A DNA stretch of 64,000 nucleotides from Cupriavidus respiraculi (GCF_914271545.1 NZ_CAJZAH010000001.1:682001-746000); one strand, 5' to 3'; positions 1 to 8,761 are shown, numbered from the stretch's first letter. Notes: generated by a model from the letters alone, not told the origin. A program made the numbers and translations.

Positions 1-1290
1 GATGCGCGTGGCGTTGCGGATGGGCGCCAGCGGATTGCGCAGTTCGTGCGAGAGCTGCGCAATGAAATGATCCTTGCGCCGGTCCGCATCGCGCAGGGCC
101 TGCTCGTTGATGCGCTGGGTCACCAGGTCGGCCGCCTGGCGCACCAGGATGTCGAAGAGCCGCAGCTCGCGCTCGGTGGGCGCATGCACGGCGGACCAAT
201 GGGTGGAGATCATGCCGATGATGCCGCCGTCGCGCGATTGCAGCGGCGTGGTCTGCACGGCGTGGATGCCCAGGTGCAGATAGGTCTGCAGGTCTTCCGT
301 GCCCGCCATGTCGGGGCAGGCTTCGACATCGGGCACGCAGACCCGCACGCCATCGCGCAGTGCGGCACCGCAGGTGCTCTGGGAATCGATGTCGACCCAT
401 TTCCAGAATGCGCTCGCGGTCTCGTCGAAACCGTGGCTGGCGAGCAGCTCCAGCGAGCCGGGACCTTCGTCCCTCGGATGCAGCAACTGGATGCTGGCGA
501 ACTGCGACCGCATGATGGTGACCGCGGCATGGAGGATTTCCGCGAACAGGTCCTCGGCGCGTTCGGTATGGGCCAGCCGCATGCTGATGTCGTGCAGCAG
601 CCGGGTGTCGGCAAGCTCCTCCGCCATTTCCTGGCGCGCCGCGCGCAGTTCCGCGGTGGAACGCTCCCGCTCGATGAGGATGCTGATCAGGTGGGCGCCG
701 TAGTCGGCCATCTGCAGCGCCGCGCCGTCGGGCTCGCGCGGCGCGGCGAACGCCACGAACAGCGCGCCGATGGGACGGGCCTGGCGGTCGAATACCGGCG
801 TGGAGAACCAGGCGAGCACGCCGGCCTCCAGGCAGCCCAGGCGCCACGGATCGGGCCAGCGGCCATCGGCGGAGACATCGGCGCAGATGACGCGCTGGCT
901 GGCGCACGCGGCGAACGACGATGCCGAGTGTTCATCGGTCTGCGCCCATGCGTGCGTCAGTGACGCGACGAAAGGCAGCGCAACGGCGCGTTCTTCCGCA
1001 TGGTCGAGCAGCCCGGCCCACTGCGGGGCGAAAGCCACCGCGGCCCGCGCATCGAGCGCCATGCCGAAACTTGCCTTGAGGGCGTCGAGGCAGACCGACA
1101 GCGGCTGCCCGGTGGCGATCACCTCGAGCACGCCGGCCGGCATGCCGAAGCCGGCGGTTCCCGTCCGGGCCGCCTGCTCCCCTGCACTGTCGGCGGCGAG
1201 CGTCGAAGCGCTCGTCTCGATATTAATTTGTACCGATTGCGTCACATTGTCGCTTGGAAATACCGTGGCCCAACGGCGTCTCGCGATCAT
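1..1290 (-). CDS. GAF-domain sensor histidine kinase (3' end outside window)
   Basis: Soluble sensor histidine kinase; only the N-terminal 430 residues are inside the window and the ATP-binding domain is lost at the left edge. Reading from the ATG at 1288-1290 gives two GAF-like regions (about residues 45-200 and 235-385), joined by a short charged coil (ERERSTAELRAARQEMAEEL), then a second linker and a HisKA box at the edge (FIAQLSHELRNPLAP, His about residue 415). No membrane segment is visible, so it probably senses a cytoplasmic ligand or redox signal. It follows the methyltransferase on the same strand after about 78 bases. The start is uncertain: no strong ribosome-binding site precedes 1290, and in-frame GTG 1245 or ATG 1143 are alternatives. 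Family call is firm; the ligand is unknown. Confidence 0.85.
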   Translation of the reverse strand, partial: MIARRRWATVFPSDNVTQSVQINIETSASTLAADSAGEQAARTGTAGFGMPAGVLEVIATGQPLSVCLDALKASFGMALDARAAVAFAPQWAGLLDHAEERAVALPFVASLTHAWAQTDEHSASSFAACASQRVICADVSADGRWPDPWRLGCLEAGVLAWFSTPVFDRQARPIGALFVAFAAPREPDGAALQMADYGAHLISILIERERSTAELRAARQEMAEELADTRLLHDISMRLAHTERAEDLFAEILHAAVTIMRSQFASIQLLHPRDEGPGSLELLASHGFDETASAFWKWVDIDSQSTCGAALRDGVRVCVPDVEACPDMAGTEDLQTYLHLGIHAVQTTPLQSRDGGIIGMISTHWSAVHAPTERELRLFDILVRQAADLVTQRINEQALRDADRRKDHFIAQLSHELRNPLAPIRNATRI

Positions 1291-1368
1291 AAACCAAGCG
1301 CGTCCGGTCCCCGGCACATTGGTGCATGCGCCGCCGCGGCTTTGTGGCCTTAAAGATCACATGGCATG

Positions 1369-2283
1369 TCAGAGCGACCCGGCCGGCCTGGACCCACCGG
1401 AGGCGGACCGGGCGCGTGCCGTCACCAGCCAGCAAGCCCCGGTGAAGCGCACTTCGGAGCCGTGCACATAGGGCGCGAACGCGGTGTGCAAGGTCCGCAC
1501 GATCCGCGCGCGTGTGGGCGCGTCCGCGTTGTCCAATACCAGCCCCACGGGACCGAGCCGCGTGAAATACCCCTCCAGCTCCGCCGCCGGCATCGTGCAG
1601 TCCGCATTCACCGGCTCGATGCCGATGGCGCTCCACCCGCTCGCGGCGAGCACGGACGAGACGCGGTGCGGATCGGCGAAGGCGAACTGCCCCGGGCCGC
1701 CCGGCTGGCGCGCGGGGAGCTGCGGCAGCAGCGGCGCGGCGGCGCGCTCGGCCGTGGTCATGAAGGGGTTCTCGCCGGCATCGCGCCAGACGATCATCCG
1801 CAGTTGCCCGCCGTCGCGGGCGGCGCGCCGCAGATTGGCGAAGGCGGACACCGGGTCGTCGAAGAACATCACGCCGAAGCGCGACACGATCAGGTCGAAA
1901 CTGGCGGCCGCGAAGGCGTGGCGCTGTGCGTCCGCGCAAGCGAACGCCGCGCGTGCCGCGGCCGCTTCGGCGCGCGCGCGGGCCGCCGCAATCATGGGCG
2001 CGGACACATCGATGCCCAGGCAATAGCCGTCGGCGCCGACGCGGCGCGCCGCGGCCAGCGTCGTGCTGCCGGTGCCGCAGCCGACGTCGAGCACGCGATG
2101 GCCCGCGCCGTGCGGCATCGTTTCGAACAGCAGGTCCTCGAAGGGCTGGAACAGGCGGTCCAGCACGGCCTGCCGGTCTACCCACGCGCGGCCCGCGCTG
2201 CCGTTCCACAGCGCACGCTGCTCGCGATTGCCGTCGTGCTCCTCGCCTTGCCGCTCCGTGCGACCTTCATTGCTTTCCTGCAT
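1369..2283 (-). CDS. class I SAM-dependent methyltransferase
   Basis: Predicted cytoplasmic methyltransferase of about 304 residues. Motif I is clear (VLDVGCGTGSTTLAAAR), followed by the acidic end of strand 2 (GIDVSAPMI) and a motif IV-like stretch (FDLIVSRFGVMFFDDP), the order seen in UbiE/COQ5-like and other class I enzymes. The substrate cannot be read from sequence. I chose the ATG at 2283 because AGGGG lies 9 bases before it; in-frame ATGs at 2292, 2304 and 2313 are possible. It is divergent from a MerR regulator, and a SoxR-box-like inverted repeat sits between them, so MerR control of this gene is likely (inference). Confidence 0.85.
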   Translation of the reverse strand: MQESNEGRTERQGEEHDGNREQRALWNGSAGRAWVDRQAVLDRLFQPFEDLLFETMPHGAGHRVLDVGCGTGSTTLAAARRVGADGYCLGIDVSAPMIAAARARAEAAAARAAFACADAQRHAFAAASFDLIVSRFGVMFFDDPVSAFANLRRAARDGGQLRMIVWRDAGENPFMTTAERAAAPLLPQLPARQPGGPGQFAFADPHRVSSVLAASGWSAIGIEPVNADCTMPAAELEGYFTRLGPVGLVLDNADAPTRARIVRTLHTAFAPYVHGSEVRFTGACWLVTARARSASGGSRPAGSL

Positions 2284-2339
2284 TGCGCTCATCCCCTGCT
2301 CCATTGCGGCCATGTCGCCGCGCAAGCTAGACTGTGCAA

Positions 2340-2361
2340 CTTCAAGCTGACTTGAGGTCAA
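2340..2361. promoter_or_regulatory. SoxR/MerR-type operator in the methyltransferase-merR divergent promoter
   Basis: The 18-base CTTCAAGCTGACTTGAGG at 2340-2357 is an inverted repeat (arms CTTCAAG and CTTGAGG, one mismatch) very close to the SoxR box CCTCAAGTTAACTTGAGG. A -35-like TTGACC reads on the minus strand at 2361-2356, so the repeat lies where MerR regulators bind, in the spacer of a promoter firing toward the methyltransferase. The -10 is not clear. Confidence 0.6.
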
Positions 2362-2366
2362 GGGAA

Positions 2367-2816
2367 ATGAATGCGCTCGATATCGGCGAGGTCGCGCGGC
2401 AGTCCGGTGTGCCGGCATCGACGCTGCGGTTCTATGAGGAAAAGGGGCTGATCGTCTCCACCGGCAGGCGCGGCCTGCGCCGGCTGTTCGATGCGGGCGT
2501 GCTGGAGCGCCTCGCGCTGATCGCCCTGGGACGCGCGTCCGGCTTTTCGCTCGACGAGATCGCGCAGATGTTCTCGCCGGACGGGCTGCCACGGATCGAC
2601 CGCCAGCTGCTGGACGACAAGGCGGACGAACTGGACCGCACGATCAGGAAGCTGACCGCGATGCGGGACGGGCTGCGGCATGCCGCCGCCTGCCCCGCGC
2701 CCAGCCATCTGGAGTGCCCGACCTTCCGCCGCATCCTTCGGGCGGCCGGAGCGGGCGCGATTGCCGCGCCGGGACAGGCAGCCCCGCGCCGCGGCGGCCG
2801 CGCTACATCGTCTTGA
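2367..2816 (+). CDS. MerR-family transcriptional regulator
   Basis: DNA-binding regulator of 149 residues. The N-terminus carries a MerR winged helix (DIGEVARQSGVPASTLRFYEEKGLI, residues 4-28 region, then RRLFDAGVLERLALIALGRASGFSL), followed by a dimerisation helix (about 85-110) and an effector tail with two cysteines (CPAPSHLECPTF). The tail lacks the SoxR CxxCxxCxxxxxC cluster, so it is not an Fe-S SoxR even though the operator upstream resembles a SoxR box. The ATG at 2367 is preceded by AAGGGA. It probably controls itself and the divergent methyltransferase. Confidence 0.9.
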   Translation: MNALDIGEVARQSGVPASTLRFYEEKGLIVSTGRRGLRRLFDAGVLERLALIALGRASGFSLDEIAQMFSPDGLPRIDRQLLDDKADELDRTIRKLTAMRDGLRHAAACPAPSHLECPTFRRILRAAGAGAIAAPGQAAPRRGGRATSS

Positions 2817-3534
2817 CCGCCCGTCCGATGTAAAGCACCGGTCCGGTGGGCCGCCCGGTCGGCGAGCCCGCGGGCGGCTCCAGCGTGATTTCGAACAACT
2901 GGTTGGGTTGCAGCGGCGGCAGCCGGTCCAGCGCCACGGCCAGCGTTTCGCCGGGCTGCACCAGGCCCAGCGAGACCGGCGCCGGCCAGTCGTCGGCCTT
3001 GGTCCAGAACTGCAGCGCCCGGCCCGGGGGCGTGTCCTCGGCCTGCAGCGGGATCAGCCTGATCTCGCGTTCCGCGCTCGCCTGCACCAGCCAGCCCGGC
3101 GTCTTCTCGCGCGGGTCCAGCAGCACGACGACGAAGCGCGGCGCCGGTTCGGGGGCCATCAGGCGCGTGCCGAGCACGAGCGCCAGCGACAGCGCGCAGG
3201 CCATGCCGCCGAAGGCAAGCCCGCGCCATAGCGGCAGCGACGTCCACCATTGGGTCGCAGGCCGCCGGGCCGGCTTGCGGGCGGAAGCCGTGCCGATGCT
3301 GTCGGCGATGCGCGGCCAGGTGGCCGGATCGGGCGCGACCGGCTCGACCATCGCGGTCAGCGGCAGCAGGCGCTGCTCCCAGTAGCGCACGCGCTCGGCC
3401 AGCGCCGGCTCGGACGCCATGCGGCGCTCGATTGCCTCGCGGGTCGCCTGCGACAGCGTGCCCAGCACGTATTCGCCCGCGAGGTGGTCGAGGTCGTCCG
3501 TATCGGGTCCCGTCGGGGGCGTGGTGGGGCTCAT
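2803..3534 (-). CDS. anti-sigma factor, RskA/ZAS-like
   Basis: Predicted membrane anti-sigma factor (243 residues) that would hold the ECF sigma factor encoded just upstream. The N-terminal sigma-binding part has the typical LAGEYVLGTL (residues 18-27) and a WEQRLLPL helix; a single membrane segment spans about residues 104-124; the rest is a periplasmic domain resembling anti-sigma-K C-terminal domains. Its ATG overlaps the sigma factor stop by 4 bases (ATGA), so the two are translationally coupled. It ends convergently against merR with a 14-base overlap. Confidence 0.88.
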   Translation of the reverse strand: MSPTTPPTGPDTDDLDHLAGEYVLGTLSQATREAIERRMASEPALAERVRYWEQRLLPLTAMVEPVAPDPATWPRIADSIGTASARKPARRPATQWWTSLPLWRGLAFGGMACALSLALVLGTRLMAPEPAPRFVVVLLDPREKTPGWLVQASAEREIRLIPLQAEDTPPGRALQFWTKADDWPAPVSLGLVQPGETLAVALDRLPPLQPNQLFEITLEPPAGSPTGRPTGPVLYIGRAVKTM

Positions 3535-4217
3535 TGCATGCACTCCCTCAAGGCATCCAGGCCCCGGCGTATCCAGGCCTTGACGGTGCCCAGGGGCGAG
3601 CCCATGCGCGCCGCGATCTCGCCGTGCGAGCACCCCTCCAGGTAGGCGTAGAGGATGCTCTCCCGCTTCGGGCCGTCGAGCGTCTCCAGGCAGGCGCCGA
3701 GCCGGCCCAGCGTGACGTGCGTCTCCTGCGGCGTCGACCGCCCCGCCGCGGCGGCGTAGGCGTTGGCGTCCTCCAGCGCCGCCATGGCCTCTTCCTCCGG
3801 ATAGACCTCGCGCATGCGGGCGCGCACGACGTTCAGCGCCTGGTGGCGAACGATGCTGAACAGCCATCCGCGTCCCGCGCCGAGCGCGGGATCGAACCCG
3901 GAAGCCTTGGCCCATACGCTGACGAAGGCGTCGTGCAGCACGTCCTCCGCCGCCTGGCGGTCGCGCACGATACGCAGCGCCACCCCGAGCAGGTAGGGCC
4001 CGTCGCGCTCATAGAGCGAGCGCAATGCGCGCTGATCCTTGCGCGCACAGCCCGCAATGGCGGCTTCGTAGTCGAACGGCTCCGTAGGTCGCTGCAAGCG
4101 CTGGCTCTTCGGTTGTGATGACAGGTCGTGGCAGCCGCGGCTCCCGGGGCCGCGCCGGATGGGCACGATCATAGCGTAGCGGTCCGCGGGCCGGCGCGGC
4201 GCGGCCGCCCGGCCCAC
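3531..4217 (-). CDS. ECF RNA polymerase sigma factor
   Basis: Sigma-70 family factor of the ECF type, up to 228 residues. Region 2 is visible (YLLGVALRIVRDRQAAEDVLHDAFVSVW and GRGWLFSIVRHQALNVVRAR, roughly residues 65-130), and region 4 near the C-terminus (ILYAYLEGCSHGEIAARMGSPLGTVKAWIRRGL). The GTG at 4217 has TGAGG upstream and lies 7 bases after the DUF3455 stop; ATG 4172 is an alternative that would remove a poorly conserved N-terminus. Operon order DUF3455 lipoprotein, sigma, anti-sigma suggests a cell-envelope response and autoregulation, but the signal is unknown. Confidence 0.9.
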   Translation of the reverse strand: MGRAAAPRRPADRYAMIVPIRRGPGSRGCHDLSSQPKSQRLQRPTEPFDYEAAIAGCARKDQRALRSLYERDGPYLLGVALRIVRDRQAAEDVLHDAFVSVWAKASGFDPALGAGRGWLFSIVRHQALNVVRARMREVYPEEEAMAALEDANAYAAAAGRSTPQETHVTLGRLGACLETLDGPKRESILYAYLEGCSHGEIAARMGSPLGTVKAWIRRGLDALRECMQ

Positions 4218-4224
4218 GAAGGCC

Positions 4225-4767
4225 TCACGCCGCCTTCCAGAAAATGTAGTCCGCCTGGTAGCGCACGGTCTGTTTCGCGCCCTTGTTCGCGGCCGCGCAC
4301 GCGGCGGCCGGGGCGACCCCGCCCCTGGTGGCGAGGCGCTGGATATAGGTCACCCCCGTCATGGCGCCATTGCCTTGCGCGGGATTGGCCTTGACCAGCT
4401 GGAGCGGAATATTGCCGGCGCCGGCGGGCGAGACGGCGACCTGCGTCGCGGTGACCTTCGAGCCGTCGCTCGCCTCCCAGGTGGCCGGCGGGCCGTAGTA
4501 CCTGCCGACCGGCTTGCCGGCGCGGTCGCTGAGCACGGCATCCGGGCCGACGAAGGCCCATTCGAACTGGTCCGCCATGTCCTTCCTGGGCCGGCATTCG
4601 TAGAGGATCTCGCCGGCGCCGACGGTCTGCATGGCGACGCGATGGCCATCCGGGACCTTGACGGCGTCCGCCACGGGACTCATCGGCGCGGCGGCGTGGT
4701 GCGTGCCGCCGGCGCAGGCCGCCAGGGCGGAACATGTTGCAAGGCAGAGTAAGGAAGTACGTGACAT
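4225..4767 (-). CDS. DUF3455 lipoprotein
   Basis: Predicted lipoprotein of 180 residues with an N-terminal signal and a lipobox ending in Cys18 (LAAC). The mature part resembles DUF3455 proteins (KVPDGHRVAMQTVGAGEILYEC near the start; W/Y-rich middle with YYGPPATWEASDGSKV). No enzymatic function is known for the family. It is the first gene of the sigma/anti-sigma operon, 7 bases upstream of the sigma start, which suggests it is either a target or a sensor partner of that system. Confidence 0.8.
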   Translation of the reverse strand: MSRTSLLCLATCSALAACAGGTHHAAAPMSPVADAVKVPDGHRVAMQTVGAGEILYECRPRKDMADQFEWAFVGPDAVLSDRAGKPVGRYYGPPATWEASDGSKVTATQVAVSPAGAGNIPLQLVKANPAQGNGAMTGVTYIQRLATRGGVAPAAACAAANKGAKQTVRYQADYIFWKAA

Positions 4768-4976
4768 GGCTGGGCTCCTGATGCAGTGCAGGTGAATGAG
4801 CGGTACGTCGCAACGCGGCGGTTGCCATGGCTCTACACGCGCGAAGCCGGTTTGGATGCGGGCAAGGGGAAAAAAATATCGGGCGCCGCGGAGGCCGCCA
4901 CCGGTGGCGCGGATCGTGCGTCGTGCCGCTGGCGAGCGCCCGATTCCCGCTGGCGCCGAACCCGGAGGACACCATC

Positions 4977-5441
4977 ATGGGCATTTTCAGCGACATCCTG
5001 AACAAGCTGCGCGGCAAGGCCAAGCCGGCGCAGGCCGGAACGGCCGGCGGCGCGGCGGCGGGCACCACCGCCGGCACCGCTCCCGCGGCGGGCGCGCCGG
5101 CAGCGGCGCCCGCCACCGGCACGGCCGCCCCCTCGGCCCCGCCGGCCCAGGCGCAGGCGAGCGCGGCGCCGGCCACGCTGGCCGACGTGGACGTCGAAAA
5201 GATCATGGACCAGCTGGTCAGCGAGAGCGGCCAGAAGCTGAACTGGCGCACCTCGATCGTGGACACGCTCAAGGCGCTGGGCATCGACAGCAGCCTGGAG
5301 CACCGCAAGAGCCTGGCGCAGGAGCTGAAGTACGACGGCGACATGAACGACTCCGCGGCAATGAATATCTGGCTGCAGAAGCGCGTCATGAAGGAACTGG
5401 CGTCGCATGGCGGCAAGCTGCCGCCTGAACTGACCGACTGA
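4977..5441 (+). CDS. DUF3597 protein
   Basis: Small protein of 154 residues. The ATG at 4977 follows a strong GGAGGA. It has a short N-terminal helix (MGIFSDILNKLRGK), an Ala/Pro/Gly/Thr-rich low-complexity linker (about residues 15-60), and a conserved C-terminal helical domain (MDQLVSESGQKLNWRTSIVD through ALGIDSSLEHRKSLAQEL) typical of DUF3597. Function is not known; family members resemble LysM-associated stress proteins only loosely. Divergent from the DUF3455 gene. Confidence 0.8.
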   Translation: MGIFSDILNKLRGKAKPAQAGTAGGAAAGTTAGTAPAAGAPAAAPATGTAAPSAPPAQAQASAAPATLADVDVEKIMDQLVSESGQKLNWRTSIVDTLKALGIDSSLEHRKSLAQELKYDGDMNDSAAMNIWLQKRVMKELASHGGKLPPELTD

Positions 5442-5496
5442 GGGCGGCCCCGGCGCGGCGGCGATTGCGCGGATCGGCGGCGGTGCAGCGCCGGGA

Positions 5497-6915
5497 CTAC
5501 GCCGCGGGCAGCGTGATACGAACCCGCAGGCCGCCGGCCTCGCCGGTCTCCATTCGTGCCGCGCCGTTGTGCGCCTCGCAAACCTGGCGCACGATGGCCA
5601 GCCCGAGGCCGCTTCCCGGCTCCGGGGTGCTACCCAGCCGCACGAAGCGGGAGAAGGCGCGCTCGCGGTCCTCGGGGGGTATGCCGGGCCCGGTGTCTTC
5701 GATCACGACGTCGTGCGCGTCCGTCCCGCACGCCACGCACACGCTGACCGCACCGCCGGCCGGGGTATAGCGCACCGCGTTATCGAGCAGGTTGGCCAGC
5801 ATCTCGCGCAGCATGCCGGCATCGCCCCGCACCCACGCCGGGCCGTGCGGGCCTGTCATCCCGAGGTCGACCCCGCGCCGCCGCGCCGCCAGATACCACT
5901 CGGCGCACATATCCCGGCACAGGCCTGCCACGTCGATCCGTTGCAGCTCGCCAAGGCGAAGCGTCCGCGCATCGCCGTCGGCGGTGCGCGCCAGCGTCAG
6001 CAACTGGTTGGTCAGCCTCACGGTCCTGTCGATGGCGGCGCGGATGTCGGCCAGATGCGAGGGGTCCGACGTTACCGCGTCGTCCCGGTACCGGCCCAGC
6101 TGATCCACATGCCCCTTGACCAGCGACAGCGACGTGCGCAGTTGATGGGACGCATCGTCCAGGAACCGCCTCTGGTTTTCCAGGACGGCGCGCAGTCTTT
6201 CCAGGTACTGGTTCAGCGTCCGCACCAGTGGCTGGATCTCGACGGGCAGATCTGCCCCGCTCACTGGCGCGAGGCTGGCGGCGTTGCGCTCCGCGATGCG
6301 CTGCTGCAGCCGTTTCAGCGGCCGCAGCGTCGCCGCCACCGTCAGCATCAGCAGACCGAGTGCGGCGATCACCGTCAGCGCCTGTTGCCACAGCGTGGAG
6401 ATCAGCAGCCGTCTCGCCATGTCGTCCCGCATTTCGAGCGTCTCGCCGACCTGGACCAGCGCCATGCCGCTACGGGGCCCTTCGATGACGGGCTGCCACA
6501 GGGCCGCGATCCGCACCGGCGCGCCCGAGTAGGCAGCGTCATAGAAATGCACGAGCGCCGGATAGTCTTCGCTGCGCGGCGTGTCGGCCGGCATCGGCGG
6601 AATATCGCTCTCCCCCGACACGAAGCGGCCCTGCGGGTCGAGCACGCGGTAAAAGATCTTTCCCCGCGAATCGATCTGGAAGGTGTCCAGGGCCACATAC
6701 GGCACGTCGACGACCACCCGGCCCTTTGCCACGTCGATGCGCTCGGCAATGGCCCGCGCCGATGCCAGCAGCGTCCGGTCGTGGGCCTTGTTGGCTTCGG
6801 CCAGTGCCGTGCGGTAAGCGATGATGGCCGACAGGACGCACACCACCAGCAAGGTCAGCGCGAGTCGCCACGACAGCGTGCGGCGCAGGCTATTGGGCAT
6901 CGGGCCGCGCGTCAT
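5497..6915 (-). CDS. tctE: TctE-like sensor histidine kinase
   Basis: Membrane histidine kinase of 472 residues. Membrane segments at about 18-34 and 172-195 bracket a periplasmic sensor domain of the TctE type. The H-box is FLDDASHQLRTSLSLV with His257, then an N-box (LLDNAVRYTPAGG), and the G-boxes EDTGPGIPPEDR and GSGLGLAIVRQV. It overlaps the response regulator upstream by 26 bases. In the known TctDE systems the kinase senses external tricarboxylates and induces the tct transporter; here a TctC-type receptor lies divergently, supporting that role, while tctAB is about 50 kb away. Confidence 0.9.
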   Translation of the reverse strand: MTRGPMPNSLRRTLSWRLALTLLVVCVLSAIIAYRTALAEANKAHDRTLLASARAIAERIDVAKGRVVVDVPYVALDTFQIDSRGKIFYRVLDPQGRFVSGESDIPPMPADTPRSEDYPALVHFYDAAYSGAPVRIAALWQPVIEGPRSGMALVQVGETLEMRDDMARRLLISTLWQQALTVIAALGLLMLTVAATLRPLKRLQQRIAERNAASLAPVSGADLPVEIQPLVRTLNQYLERLRAVLENQRRFLDDASHQLRTSLSLVKGHVDQLGRYRDDAVTSDPSHLADIRAAIDRTVRLTNQLLTLARTADGDARTLRLGELQRIDVAGLCRDMCAEWYLAARRRGVDLGMTGPHGPAWVRGDAGMLREMLANLLDNAVRYTPAGGAVSVCVACGTDAHDVVIEDTGPGIPPEDRERAFSRFVRLGSTPEPGSGLGLAIVRQVCEAHNGAARMETGEAGGLRVRITLPAA

Positions 6916-7576
6916 GGCGCTGTTCCAGCAGGTAGCCCACGCCCCGTACGGCGGTGATCACCAGACCGGCTGGCTTGAGCTTCTTCCGAACCCGGGAAAC
7001 GTACAGCTCGATGGTCTCCGGGTTGACCTCGTCGTCGATGGAAAAGACGCATTGGAACAGCACGTCCCGCGTGGCGACCCTGCCCGCGCGCAGGAACAGC
7101 GCCTCGAGCACGGCCAGTTCGCGACGGCTCAGCGTGAGCGCCTGGCCGCCGCACGAGAAAGACCGTTCAGCGGTATCGAACGACAGACCGCCATAGGTCT
7201 TGAGCGGCTGGCCGCCCTGGCGCCGGCGCAGTTGCGCCTTGATCCGCGCCTCCAGTTCGCCCATGTCGAAGGGCTTCGCCATATAGTCGTCGGCGCCCAT
7301 GTCGAGCCCCAGGATACGGTCGGACACCTCGCTGCGGGCGGTCAGGATCAGGATCGGCGTCGTGACATGGCGCGCGCGCGCGGTGCGCAGGACATCGAGC
7401 CCGTCGGTCCTGCCCAGCGAAAGATCGAGCAGGATCACATCGTAGGTCGCCGTGCCGATCATCGACAGGGCGCTTTCGCCATCGGGCGCGTGGTCCACGA
7501 TGAAGCCACTGTGGGTAAGCGACCGGATGACCAGCGCGGCGAGTTCGGGATGATCTTCGACGAGGAGTAAGCGCAC
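6890..7576 (-). CDS. tctD: TctD-like OmpR-family response regulator
   Basis: Two-domain response regulator of 228 residues. The receiver has the acidic pocket (VEDH), phosphoacceptor Asp51 (VILLDLSLG) and Lys101 (MAKPFD); the C-terminal winged helix carries LSRREL and the conserved YVSRVRKKL recognition region. The start is a GTG. It is the promoter-proximal gene of the tctDE pair and is divergent from the TctC-type receptor at 7712, its probable target. Confidence 0.92.
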   Translation of the reverse strand: MRLLLVEDHPELAALVIRSLTHSGFIVDHAPDGESALSMIGTATYDVILLDLSLGRTDGLDVLRTARARHVTTPILILTARSEVSDRILGLDMGADDYMAKPFDMGELEARIKAQLRRRQGGQPLKTYGGLSFDTAERSFSCGGQALTLSRRELAVLEALFLRAGRVATRDVLFQCVFSIDDEVNPETIELYVSRVRKKLKPAGLVITAVRGVGYLLEQRHDARPDAQ

Positions 7577-7601
7577 GTCAGGCTAGGGTAAACGTGGAAT
7601 G

Positions 7602-7627
7602 GCCAAGCGCCACCATGACAGCTTGGC
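7602..7627. promoter_or_regulatory. inverted repeat between tctD and tctC-like gene
   Basis: GCCAAGC at 7602-7608 and GCTTGGC at 7621-7627 form a perfect 7-base inverted repeat with a 12-base spacer in the short divergent region. Its place and symmetry fit an operator, perhaps for TctD, but OmpR-type regulators usually prefer direct repeats, so the assignment is weak. Confidence 0.35.
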
Positions 7628-7711
7628 GACAGGCCGGAATCGTACGATAAAGCCGGGTCGCGATGGTGGATGTCGACGGCCGGCCGCATCGGCGGCATAA
7701 CGAGAAAACAC

Positions 7712-8695
7712 ATGGAGACAAGCATCGTGCGCCGGACGCTGATGGTCGTCGCATTGCTCTTCGGCTCGATGCACCTCGCTGACGGGGCCCGCGCGGACGG
7801 CACGCCCGCGAAATGCATCGCGCCGGCGAAGCCCGGCGGCGGGTACGACGTGACGTGCAGGATTGCCGGCGCGATCCTGAAGGACGCGGGACTGGGTCCG
7901 GTCCGCATCGCCTACATGCCTGGGGGAATCGGCGCTGTGGCATTCAACGCGATGGTCGCGCAGACGCCAGGCGATGGCGATGCCATCGTCGCGTTCTCCA
8001 GCGGCGCCCTGCTCAATATCGCGACCGGCCGGTTCGGCAAGTATGGGATCGAGGACGTCGAGTGGCTGGCCGCCGTCGGCATCGACCACGGCATGATCGC
8101 CGTGAGCGCGAACTCGCCCTATCGCTCGCTGAACGACCTCGTGGCGGCAATGCGGGCGACGCCGCGCAAGGTACTGTTCGGGGCCGGCGGCTCCATCGGC
8201 AGCCAGGACTGGATGAAGGCCGCACTGCTCGCCCGGCGAGCGGGCGTCGACCGGGGTGCGCTGCGCTATGTCGCCTTCGAGGGCGGCGGGGAAGCGATGG
8301 CCGCCTTGCTCGCCGGGCACGTGCAGGTGGTGTCGGGCGACATCGCCGAAGCGCTCGGACTGATCGACACGGGGCGGATACGCGTGCTTGCCGTGCTGTC
8401 CCAGGAGCGCCTGCCCGGCCGCCTCGCGACCATCCCGACCGCTCGCGAACAAGGCGTGGATCTGCAATGGCCCATCCTGCGCGGCTTCTATATGGGCGCG
8501 CAAGTCGCGGATGCGGACCTGCGCCGCTGGCGCGGCGCGTTCGCCAGGGCGGCGACGCACCCCGACTACGAGCGGACCGTGCAAGCCCACGGCATGGTGC
8601 CGATCGCCATATCCGGCCCCGAACTCGACGCCTATGTCAGGAAGGACGTAGCCCGCTACCAGCGGCTGGCCCGTGAATTCGGCCTGCCGAAGTAG
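7712..8695 (+). CDS. tctC: TctC/Bug-family periplasmic receptor
   Basis: Tripartite tricarboxylate transporter substrate-binding protein of 327 residues. It begins with a signal peptide (hydrophobic stretch VVALLFGSMHLADGARA) and then the Bug-type loop (APAKPGGGYDVTCR) that binds a carboxylate between the two lobes. The divergent tctDE pair indicates that it belongs to the tricarboxylate (citrate-like) system. It diverges from the common Bug pattern, for example GGSIGSQDW in place of the usual YGSAGNGS. The ATG at 7712 gives the best signal peptide; an upstream ATG at 7670 is unlikely. Confidence 0.85.
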   Translation: METSIVRRTLMVVALLFGSMHLADGARADGTPAKCIAPAKPGGGYDVTCRIAGAILKDAGLGPVRIAYMPGGIGAVAFNAMVAQTPGDGDAIVAFSSGALLNIATGRFGKYGIEDVEWLAAVGIDHGMIAVSANSPYRSLNDLVAAMRATPRKVLFGAGGSIGSQDWMKAALLARRAGVDRGALRYVAFEGGGEAMAALLAGHVQVVSGDIAEALGLIDTGRIRVLAVLSQERLPGRLATIPTAREQGVDLQWPILRGFYMGAQVADADLRRWRGAFARAATHPDYERTVQAHGMVPIAISGPELDAYVRKDVARYQRLAREFGLPK

Positions 8696-8761
8696 CGTGG
8701 CCGACGGCGCAATGCCCGCCGGCCATCATGATTCCCAACCGCTTTCGACCAGAGAGAACCC

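Noticed and set aside
2334-2366. Upstream ATG extending the MerR protein by 11 residues
   Set aside because: It would start inside the operator; the ATG at 2367 has a ribosome-binding site and the family start.
3531-4767. A defined ECF promoter motif upstream of DUF3455
   Set aside because: I could not find a -35/-10 pair with proper spacing in 4768-4976 that I could defend.
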